Positions 35,020 to 44,554 of a stretch of DNA of 64,000 bases are shown piece by piece. This DNA is from Ganoderma boninense (Eukaryota > Basidiomycota > Agaricomycetes > Polyporales > Polyporaceae): contig CM035308.1 in NCBI GenBank assembly GCA_002900995.3, positions 3,224,001 through 3,288,000 of the forward strand. Direction: 5' to 3'. The position numbers and the translations under genes were made by a program. The notes below the pieces were generated by a model that saw only the letters and a program-made list of their open reading frames with translations, was not told where the DNA came from and searched no databases. Numbering within the stretch: position 1 is the first letter of the stretch; each line of letters starts with the position of its first letter.

Positions 35020-35690
35020 CTAGAAGCTACTGGTAGCTACTGCTCACAAGCTACTAGTAGCTACAGGTAATAGCTACTGGTAGCTACTGCTCGCAAGCTA
35101 CTAATAGCTACTGGTAGCTACTGCTCACAAGCTACTGGTAGCTACTGCTCACAAGCTACCAATAGCTACTGCTCACAAGCTACCAATAGCTACTGCTCAC
35201 AAGCTACCAATAGCTACTGATAGCTATCACCCGTAGCTACTAGTAGCTACTGCTCGCAAGCTACTGGTAGCTACTGCTCGCAAGCTACTGGTAGCTACTG
35301 CTCGCAAGCTACTGGTAGCTACTGCACTGCTCGCAAGCTACTGGTAGCTACTGCTCGCAAGCTACTGGTAGCTACTGCTCGCAAGCTACTGGTAGCTACT
35401 GCTCGCAAGCTACTGGTAGCTACTGCTCGCAAGCTACTGGTAGCTACTGCTCGCAAGCTACTGGTAGCTACCATTCACAAGCTACTGTTATTCACAAGCT
35501 ACTGTTTAAGTAGCTATTGAATGGTATCTACCATTAGCTACTGTTTAAAAAACAGCTACTGGTAGCTGCTGTTAAGAAGCTAGTGGTAGCTACTGCCTAA
35601 CGGCTACTAGTATTTGGAGTAGCTACCAGTAGCTACTCCTTCAACAGGTACTGGTAGCTCACAATCAAAAGCTACTAGGAGCTAACACCA
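35020..35690. repeat. AGCTACTGGTAGCT minisatellite (24-bp unit)
   Basis: Tandem repeat with unit gctcgcaagctactggtagctact (24 bp), near-perfect for about ten copies between about 35240 and 35460, with diverged copies on both sides. Each unit contains the palindrome AGCTAC-TG-GTAGCT, so single strands can form many small hairpins. The noisy copy is at about 31290-31950. There is no CRISPR-like spacer diversity. Confidence 0.9.
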
Positions 35691-36050
35691 AAATCTACTA
35701 GGAGCTCGTAGTTGCTAAGACTAGCAAGCCAAATATAAAAATGTTTAAAGTTTCAATAAACTGTAAAATGACTGTCCGCCAACTGAGTGAATGGCTTGGG
35801 AAATGACATCATTACTCTGCAATTAGCCGCCTGGATCAGTTTCCGACCTGTTCCGAGCCAGAGTCTCTTGATGCTATCCTCCATTTGCATCCTCGTACTT
35901 AAGGACCTGCTGGGGTCCTGGTCGATAACCACACCACACTCCGCCTGGCGCTGTGGGTCTATTCTCGGTTCCGATCCACGCGACGGGTCAAGCAGATCTC
36001 ACGATTGATGCGCCGGCGGCGGTATGCTCATTCAAATTGCCTTATCATAA
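35691..36050. other. Flank left of the giant element
   Basis: AT-richer DNA (aaatataaaaatgtttaaag), then a GC-richer stretch ending ccttatcataa. No gene is supported. The last three bases (36048-36050, TAA) are the target duplication of the giant element. Confidence 0.5.
36048..36050. other. Target-site duplication, left (TAA)
   Basis: TAA directly precedes CACGACGGGC and matches TAA at 63751-63753. Three bases alone are weak evidence; the strength comes from the position exactly at the end of the inverted repeat. Confidence 0.6.
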
Positions 36051-37262
36051 CACGACGGGCAAAGCCCAATATTTCCGGGAGGGAAACTCGTGAGATATTT
36101 GAGAGCCACTTAACGAGGGCTGATCAATTCTCGGACATTTCCGAGCATGGGAAATGTACTACGCCACCTGCGTGACTCACTCATTTCCCGAAAAGTGCCA
36201 CATGTGTGTCCCATTCGGGCAAATGTAATCGCGGGAAATGAATGACAAATGGTTGTGATATACAAAGATCCACTGGTCGGGAAATGAACTAAGATTTTTG
36301 TGTGGACAATTCAAGTCCTTTCAGTTCGGCGCACATGAACGACTTATATACCGCACTGGAGAATGTTACGCGACCTGCATAGTGAAATGAATGAGAGAAA
36401 TGTTGTCAGCATTGCTGCGGAATGTTACGTGTCACGCGCATGTGACGAGTAGGGAAATGTTTCCGGAACGAAACATGTGACGAGCAGGGAAATGTTGGCG
36501 GAACGAAACATGCCCCCGATTGAAGTTGTGGTTAACGCGACACAGCTCTCCCGCGACGCAACGCGACTCTCCCGCGACTCTCCCGCGACGCGACACGACT
36601 CTCGCGCGACGTGACGCTACCCTCCTGCGACGCGACGCTCTTGAGACCCGAGTCCCCTGTGACGCGATACTCTTGCGACGCAAGCCTCTCGCGAGCAACG
36701 CTGTACTGCAGGGCGACGTATTCACGATGTGCCACTCCCGCCCCGCCATCACAAGGCGCAACCGGATGGACACACGGAGCAGCTTCCTCCCTCACCAGAC
36801 AGCAGCGCCCTTCGCGACCAGACCGTTCCTGGCCTCTCATGACAAAGCGCGACCACGCGTGGACTCCGCCGTCGCTCCCTGGCACGCTCGGCCGCAACAC
36901 GGCGCACCCCGGTGCGCAACCAAGGAGTTCCCGGGCAGCGGTCAAACGCGCCCCGGAGCGCACACGCTGGTACGCTCGTGGCGCCGCGATAATGCGCGCC
37001 CGGGGGCACACGCCGAGGGGCTCCCTCTCTCCCCGCGCAGCGAACAAACGCGCTTCCGCCGCGCCTTTGCGCCCGGAGCGCAACCCCGCTTGGTCTCTGC
37101 CGTCGCTCCCTGGCACGCTCGGGCCGCAACACGGCGCACCCCGGTGCGCAACCAAGGAGCTCCCGGGCAGCGGTCAAACGCGCCCCGGAGCGTCCACGCT
37201 GGTACGCTCGTGGCGCCGCGATAATGCGCGCCCGGGGGCACACGCCGAGGGGCTCCCTCTCT
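36051..37262 (+). repeat. Left arm of the long terminal inverted repeat
   Basis: About 1.2 kb repeated in inverse orientation at 62540-63750. The outer 480 bp contains several copies of gggaaatg- and acgtaacatt-type motifs. It then passes into a CCCGCGACGCGAC simple repeat (36537-36700) and the GC-rich 231-bp tandem units. Open frames of 376 and 302 codons on the two strands are by-products of the 231-bp (77-codon) period; I do not call them genes. Confidence 0.88.
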
Positions 37263-37675
37263 CCCCGCGCAGCGAACAAACGCGCTTCCGCCACGCCTTT
37301 GCGCCCGGAGCGCAACCCCGCTTGGTCTCTGCCGTCGCTCCCTGGCACGCTCGGCCGCAACACGGCGCACCCCGGTGCGCAACCAAGGAGCTCCCGGGCA
37401 GCGGTCAAACGCGCCCCGGAGCGTCCACGCTGGTACGCTCGTGGCGCCGCGATAATGCGCGCCCGGGGGCACACGCCGAGGGGCTCCCTCTCTCCCCGCG
37501 CAGCGAACAAACGCGCTTCCGCCACGCCTTTGCGCCCGGAGCGCAACCCCGCTTGGTCTCTGCCGTCACTCCCTGGCACGCTCGGCCGCAACACGGCGCA
37601 CCCCGGTGCGCAACCAAGGAGCTCCCGGGCAGCGGTCAAACGCACCCCGGAGCGCATACATTGGTACGCTCGTGT
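36870..37675 (+). repeat. 231-bp tandem repeat, about 3.5 copies, left arm
   Basis: Units begin with gtcgctccctggcacgctcg at 36871, 37102, 37334 and (gtcactccc) 37565. Periods are 231, 232 and 231 bp. Each unit holds tcccgggcagcggtcaaacg and gcgcgcccgggggcacacg. The right arm has only about 1.75 copies. Confidence 0.92.
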
Positions 37676-37989
37676 GGATGGTCTCGTTGCGCTCGTGTAC
37701 CGTTGAAAGATATTTCATTCTGCGAGGCGCTGCGTGTATGAGCAGGGAACATAGTCTTAAACATACATTCAGACTGTCATCTACTGAAAAATCGATGTAG
37801 CATGGCGTCTGGTCTAGTTCGGCAACGGATAGGGTCAGCCGGGGCAGGCGCGACGCTGTCGGAGAGGGCCGCAGACACGATCCGCTCTTGTGCGCCGGAG
37901 CCAAAGCCACGATCCGCTCTTGTGCGCCGAAGCTAAAGCCAGGGCAGAGGATGCGGGGAATACCTGCTATACCTGCTAGCACCGTCTCG
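37676..37989. other. Spacer between left arm and first cargo gene
   Basis: About 310 bp with a 32-bp direct duplication (acgatccgctcttgtgcgcc, 37877-37908 and 37909-37940). No gene seen. Confidence 0.6.
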
Positions 37990-40900
37990 TTAGGTGGCGG
38001 ATGGCGCGGTTGGGGTGGACGCAGTGCTGTCTGGCATGGTCGCCGACGCGCTGGCTTGGTTCGATCCGCCGTCTTGCGTCGAAGTCACAGGCACGGTCGG
38101 CTGGGGGTGCACAGAGGACCCGGGGACGTGCGATTGGCCAGCAGCTCCGAATGTAAACGTGCCAGTGTGTGGGAGGGAGCCGTTGTTCTGAGTTGCTGCC
38201 CTTGCAGGCTGCAGTTCGACAGGCAGCTCGGGCGGCGGTGGAAGGCTGAACTCGTAATCGTCGTCAATCACTCCCAGCTCCTCTCGTTCGCAGACCTTGA
38301 GCGTATTGAGCCAATCCTCGTCGTAACAGTTTCGCCACAGTCCGCGCGGGGCAATAGAATCGACCACGCGGGCCTTGCCCTTCGGCAACTCCTCTCGGAT
38401 GCGTGGCCGGTTTCCGCCACGTTGTGACGCGCCAACCTTCGGTCTCGAGAAGTAGATGTACCATTTGTCAAGGTCTCGCACGAAATTCCTGAACTTTCGG
38501 CTCTGCCACGCCGCTTCGACGATGTAAAAGAGCCGATAATGTGAATGCTTGAGATTGCTGCCGACAGCGGCCTCGTCGCCGCTGAGATGGGCAGGTGCGA
38601 TATTTGTGAAGAGAACCAGATGACGTTCGAGGTTGAGTTTACAGAGGGTCTCTATCCTCCATTTGAGAAGCTGGAATGGAGGCGCTGATGAGAGCTCTGT
38701 TCTCAATGTAGTCCACATGAGACTTACCGTATCTCGACGAGTGTTTGCGCGTTTTCTCTCTTTGGTCATCTCCGCCCTTGCCTGGTTGTGTAGAGTCGGA
38801 GGCTTCGACTGCTTGCTATACACACGAAAAATGTGAACAATCACGGTGTCGAGCACCTCGGCGGCCATATCCACGGAGATCCAATCGACGGGGAGGGGCG
38901 GATTCTGATACATCCCACCGTGCACGGAAGATATGAAGTGGTGTGCAAAGAAACTCCGAGCCTCTTTGTTGAACGGGCACCGCTCCCATCCACGCGTGAA
39001 GTCGATTCGGAAGTTGGTGGCGTTGATGACCCTGCCCTTGATATGTACGTATTTCTCGTACTCATCGTCGGGTATGCGCGGGCATCGCTCCTGTAACTGT
39101 TCCACTCCTTTGATGCCCAAGAGCTGCTCCCACAGATGGCGTCGAACGTATTTCTACAGTGTCCGTCAGATATCGCCGAGTATGAAGCATCAAGGTAACT
39201 TACTCGGTAAAGCTTCAGGTTCTCGGTCATCTCCTCCTCAGTCATGGGCGACACAGAGGCAGAAGGAACGGGCCTGAGGTGCGCATTGGGGACCCCGCCG
39301 ACGCCGCGAGGTCCCTCATTCAATGGCGGAGCAAGGGGACCTTGCGGGGCACCGGACCGGCCATCGAAAACAGGGGGGACCGTGGGGGATGTTGAGGCTT
39401 GAGTGTGTTGTTGCCCGCCAGCCCAGCCCGAGGCTGGAGGTGCCTCGTTGGACGCCAGAGGATGGGGCCCTGATTGGCGGAATCTGCTCCCCTCGGAAGT
39501 AGCTTGGTGCTGCGCGGGTATACCGGCCCATCCGTTGGGAACAGTAGCGTAACCGAAGCGAGTAGGAATACGGGTAACGGCCGAAGCTCTCCGAGACGTC
39601 TTGCTAGCATCGCGACCAGCAAGCATTCGAGCGACGGTTGCCTGAGTTTTCGTCATGCGAGCGGTAGGATTCAGAGGAGTTTGGACAAGTGGAGGCTCAG
39701 CGGAGAAGTCCGATAGCTTTGCATCCATCTGCTTCAGTCCTTGTGCCATGGATACCCTGAAGAAGAATCCACGGTCAGAGAATGGCAGCTGATGTGATGT
39801 AGAAGTGACTGACTCCAATTGGCTCATCCTGTCATTCATCGTGTGGAAGGCATCGAGCACCGCACTGAACGGTGAACCACGATTTTGAACTGGCGCATTG
39901 ATATTGGGGCGTGGGTTTAACGTAGGAATCTTCGGCTGTTTGCAAATGTTAACGTGCTAAGACATACGGATCTTAAACAAGTTATCTTACAGATGGAGGG
40001 CTTGATTCCCGATCTACAGCACGTCCCTAGTACCGGTTTAGATCAATCATCTCTCAGCACTTGGGTCGTGCTCACCTTGCCCTTTGCATTTGACGGAATA
40101 CGTTCAGTATCTTCGTCAGACTCGATCTCGTCATCGGAATCCTATGGGAAGGGCATGAGCGGCCTTGAACACGTTTCTAGCGCGTTCACGTACCGAATAA
40201 TAGTCCTCAACTCGCACAGTCTTGAAAGGTTTCGGAGGACCAGGCGGTGGGTGGTCGGTTTGACCGGTTTGACCTGCGGGAGGAGTGTCGGTCGGTGGGG
40301 GTCTAGGCTGTTCGGCAGCGGCCGTCGAGGGCAGCCCACTCATGTTTGCGGTGGAATTATCAGAAGGCGTTGGATGGCTGGATGTACCTGCTGGTGGGCC
40401 GCGCTGCGCAGGTCCCCGCGACCGCTGTACCGTCGACTTTCGTCTCTGGGTCTGCCGAGACGAGTTCCGCTTCCTAGCGTTCACCGCATTCGACTTCGGT
40501 TCAGCCGATCCGATGGTAAAGAGACGCTGCAAATGTATTAGATGGACAAGATCGCAGCAGATTTATAAACCAGCCTACCGCATTCTCGGCTAGTTCCCGC
40601 TGCCTCTGAATAGTCGAGTTGACCATCAATCTGTGGTCATCGGGGCTGAGAGCTTCCCACAATTCAACGACCTCCTCGTACGTCTGATTTAAGATTACCT
40701 CGGTCAAACCATCACGTACGGTAAAATCATTCAACTCACAGCTGAAGGACCGAGGTCGAGCGGAGGCACAAACGCATACTGCTCGCCGTTGTCAGTTGCG
40801 GAGGCCGTCGTGGTCGAACCATCTGGGCGGGCCGAAGGGATCGATTGGGGAACCGCGCTGCTCGCTGAGTTCGCCGGAGGCCGAGGAACCGCGCTGCTCG

Positions 40901-42101
40901 CTGAGTTCGCCGGAGGCCGAGGAACCGCGCTGCCTGAAGGGTTCGCCGGAGGCTGGGGAATAGCGTCCCTCGCTGAGTTCGCCTGAGGCCGAGGAACCGC
41001 GTGGGGAACCGCGCTGCTCGAAGGGTTTGTCGGAGGGTTCGAAGTAGGAGCGTTAGCTTGGCGAGTAGTTGAGCTGTAAACACGCTGCTGGGGTCCGTGA
41101 GCGGTGCCACCATAAGCACTTGGGTGTGGCGCATTTGGGTCACGGAAATCCTGGCGGGGTGGGGGCTTCGGAATCTCCCAATCGTAAAACTCTCCGTGAG
41201 GTTGAGAGATTGGATGAATGGATGGACCCGCTTGGTGCTGGGGAATTGTGTGACCAGGAACTTTCAGCGATCCAGGCTGATGATTGGTATGATTGGTGTA
41301 GGAGGGTTCGAATAAGGACGACGAGCGAGCAGAAGCGTGCTGAACCATCGATGACGGAACCGAGTTCATCGGTATGTTACCATTGTAGGTGGTCGAGCTA
41401 GACGTGGCCTGCGGTGGTGCCCGCGGGGCAGAATGAAGCGATGTCGCATCCAAAGATACTTGGGTAGGATAACCTTGGAAAGATGATACATCGGTAGAAG
41501 GATTCGGCACATCGTAGACATTTTGATAGCCATCTTGGTAGGAATAGTGACGGGAACTATCCATGAAGCCTGAGGTGGCTCGGGCGAACGTGTTCGAAGA
41601 CTCGTGGGGAGCGGAGCCGTAGTTGCGCGGCTGCGACCCGTACTGGGCATAATCGGAGTATTGCGGCTGGTACGTATGGTACGGTTGTCTCGAGATCTGC
41701 GATGGATACAGTACCCGCTGCTTTGACTGCGGAGGATATGTCCCAGGGACGAACGGCTGCGGGGGATACGGACCTTGAACCGATGGCTGCGAGGGATGTG
41801 GTCCTTGGATCGACGCCTGCGAGGGATATGGACTTTGGACAGGTAGCTCCGGAGGATACGGGCCTTGGACAGATGGCTGCGACGTATATCGGGAAGGCTG
41901 GAGTGGCGGCTGGGAAGGGTACGATGTTGCGTGCGAAGGGGATTGGTACGATGTCGCGTGCGAAGGGGATTGAACGGGCTGAGATGAAGGTACCTGGCCC
42001 TGATATCCGCCATGAGACGGACCGTAGGTACGAGAGGTACCAGGCTCGCTCGAGCTGCCACCCGGCCCAGTCACGGGACAGTGCGAAAACGGAGGGTTCA
42101 T
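37990..42101 (-). CDS. Cargo 1: 1234-residue protein, Pro/Ser/Gln repeats plus conserved-looking C-terminal domain
   Basis: Seven exons that join in frame: 42101-40740, 40683-40579, 40526-40194, 40141-40076, 39935-39814, 39756-39204 and 39153-37990. The first 450 residues are low complexity, with repeats of the form PSQPSVQGPYP and a run of PRPPANSASSAV units. A helical segment follows (TYEEVVELWEALSPDDHRL), then a basic segment (NARKRNSSRQTQRRKS) and an acidic patch (DSDDEIESDEDTE). A second helical part is MSQLEVSMAQGLKQMDAKL. The C-terminal region from about residue 850 contains YVHIKGRVINATNFRID, GWERCPFNKEARSFFAHHF and WYIYFSRPKVGASQRGGNR; it is probably a globular domain, but I cannot name it. 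The protein is likely nuclear (basic and acidic tracts), which is inference. It is the cargo gene nearest the left arm. Confidence 0.78.
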
Positions 42102-42630
42102 GGCCCTGGCGATACAACGCAAAGCTGGAGCTGTCGGTCTGTTATCAAGAAATGCCGGACCAAAACTTCAACGTAGGTGCTCACTAGATTTATTCAGAAG
42201 GAATCCGTGGCCGGCCACGGACGTCGCGATGAATATTAAGCAGGGAATCACGAAGGAGAAGAAGCCACTCACCGTGATATATACGCCCTGCAGAGGGCAA
42301 TCGATGTTGTGTACGCAGGGGGCAATCAATATTGTATATTCCTTTCACCTTGAGGTGCAGCGGCGCTGTCAAGGGGATCAGCAATTGCAAGTCGAAGGAG
42401 GGCGAAGAAAGGGCTTTGACACGGGCACCTCCGCGCGCATTCTTGAGGCCGAGCGCTTATCAGAGCGTGCTGCCTGCTGCCCGCACCGAGTTGATGAGAC
42501 GATGCAAGAAATGGAGTTCAAGTAGTTACAAGAGCCTTAATAAAATGATGCTTATTATATATACAAGAGTGTCTAAAGGTTGCTGTGGGATGCGACGGTG
42601 AGATTTGGTGATAAACAAGAGATCGTACAC
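42102..42630. other. Intergenic, promoter side of cargo 1
   Basis: About 530 bp between the start of cargo 1 and the end of the SUN gene. There is an internal near-repeat (gtgatatatacgccctgcagagggcaatcgatgttg-like and gcagggggcaatcaatattg-like, 42272-42340). No gene seen. Confidence 0.5.
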
Positions 42631-43864
42631 TCACATCATTCGTCCGTAGACGACGGATAGCCATGGAGACGGACACGATACAGACACGTCGAACCCCCCC
42701 CCCCAGTTATCCAGAACCTCTACAACAAACACGCCGAAGTCCATGCCCAAAGGCGGAATGTAATCGAACACGGGGAAGGTTTGTATATGCGAGGTCGCGT
42801 TGATGTTGTATTCGAAATCCGCGAGATGAATGAAGTTGTAATTGTTGGTGATAGGCGGGGATCCAGGGGACGGGGTGGTGCGATGAGGGTATTGGGCCAC
42901 ATATGCCTTGTAGCGGTCCACGTTCTGTTGCCCGTCGACCGAGCCCCAGAGCCGCATGTGACGAGGTGCTTGTTGGAAGTCTTCAGCGACTTCGGCTGGT
43001 ACGTGGTCGATGGTGATATGGGAGGGATAGATGAGCCGAGCCACCGATATTCCAATCTGAACACGAGATCCTAGCACAACCCAGCAATGCCCGCCGTCCA
43101 GATTGTCTCGCAGAATGACCTCCGGGCGGTTGTCGTTGCCGTTCCGAGGTTTGGACACCTCGCCCGTGGTGAGCTTGGAGACGATTCGGCCGCCATCGGC
43201 CTGGAAAGCATAGTCGCGGCGGCCGATGATTTGCTGACGAAGGATGGCTCGGGTACTTCGAAGTAGGACTTGCTCGACGTGCTCGACGTGCCGAGCGAGG
43301 TATGGCTGAAGATGTCGCTCTATACATCGCTCGACATTATCCTCAACGTACCGTTGAACAATCGCCTGTACGAGATGCTCCGCGTTGTCGTTAACGCACC
43401 GCTCGACATGCTCCTCCACATGCTCCTCCAAGTATCGATCGGCATATTGCTGGAGGGCCGGAGGTACGGAATCGATGGTTGAAGATGCAGAAAAGTAGGG
43501 CTGGACCTCTTCGAGTACATCCTCCAGCCAATCCACAACATAGTCGGCGTGCAGGGGTTTGAAGGCGGAGGAGGCGATCAAGATGATGAGAACGGCGGCG
43601 ACTGCTCGAAGGAGACGATCAACGGTGAACCAGCGCACAGATTGCGCTCTGGCCTTTGTATTCAATGAGGAGGTAGAGGTTCGGTTTGGCGAGGGTAGAG
43701 CCTTGGCTCGGGCGGGCTCGGGAAAATGGACGCGTTCACGATGATCTATGGGGGACGTTATTTCGCCAGAAAAGTCACAATAAGTGACAAAACTCACTGG
43801 CAGCTGGCGGTTCCTCAAACACGAACCATTTGCTGCTGAACGGATTCTCATTCGAGCTCGCCAT
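42631..43864 (-). CDS. Cargo 2: SUN-domain membrane protein
   Basis: SUN proteins span the inner nuclear membrane and bind KASH proteins in the perinuclear space. Exon 1 43864-43798 (MASSNENPFSSKWFVFEEPP) is spliced by a 52-bp intron (GTGAGT...CCATAG) to exon 2, 43745-42631. Layout: about 75 nucleoplasmic residues with Arg/Lys; one membrane helix, LLRAVAAVLIILIASSAF, at about residues 78-95; a long helical coiled-coil region rich in EEHVEEHVERC and VEDNVERCIERHL; then the SUN domain from DYAFQADGGRIVS, with EVILRDNLDGGHCWVVLG, VARLIYPSHITIDHVPAE, MRLWGSVDG and FGVFVVEVLDNWGG. The end is broken by frame: an 11-G run (42694-42704) shifts the last 20 codons. In the frame expected with 10 G the protein ends STCLYRVRLHG...TDE, the usual SUN ending. 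Length is about 390 residues, shorter than typical Sad1. The family call is firm; the location is inferred. Confidence 0.92.
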
Positions 43865-44554
43865 CGGAATCGACAGGGTGTCTGGTGAGTGGTGTATAGG
43901 AAGCAATGTGCGTTCGGGCGCTCTTGTTTGCTGCTGTTGTCTCCACTGGCGCTGGCAACGCCCCCTCCCTCCTCGCGCATCGTCTCGATGCGTACTGCAG
44001 CTCTTGTAGGAGGAGCAGCGAGCAGACCCTCCTTGCGGACGCGCCTGACCACGTCAACGCGCTGTCGCTCCACACGCATCCCGACGAGCTCGCCTCTTTG
44101 GCTTAGACCACTGTGGCCGCCCGGTACCGATACAGCCCTCCGAGTCCGACGACGACAAGGACGACACCAATCGCGCCGCGGGTGAGGGAGTGGCAGGCGA
44201 AGGAGGATCAGGGCGGGAAATGCACAGAGAGGTTGGCCCGAGCCCAAGCGGGCGGACATGGTTCTCGCGTTCAGGCTCCAGGGCAAGAGCGAGGGCGCTC
44301 GGTGCGTTCAAGTCCGTCCGCCAATTTCGGGAGCGAATTAAACACGTCTGCACTGAGTCTGCGCAGCTGACCGGTGGACATCTAGTGGGTACGAGATCAC
44401 GGACTTGATCATGAGATGTGGGAAACATTAATGACATTGCAAAGGAGTCGACGGAGTCAATCTATTTTCGATATATGAACGCAAGCAGCAAACGCAATGC
44501 AACAGCGAAAGTCTAGGTCAAAGCTCAACAGCCATGAAGCACAAGGGCAAGCAG
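43865..44554. other. 690-bp region upstream of the SUN gene
   Basis: GC-rich, with overlapping open frames on the minus strand that continue upstream of the SUN ATG. I chose the ATG at 43864 because a typical exon-intron junction follows and no splice signal ties the upstream frame to it. An earlier start or a short unannotated gene (44054-44437, minus, SSLSSSDSEG) is possible. Confidence 0.4.

Noticed and set aside
35020..35690. CRISPR-like array
   Set aside because: The repeats are contiguous with no unique spacers, and the organism is a fungus; it is a minisatellite.
36611..37741. Open frames of 376 and 302 codons in the left arm and 328/261 codons in the right arm
   Set aside because: They run on both strands through 231-bp tandem repeats whose length is divisible by three; composition is unlike a folded protein and no splice or start context supports them.
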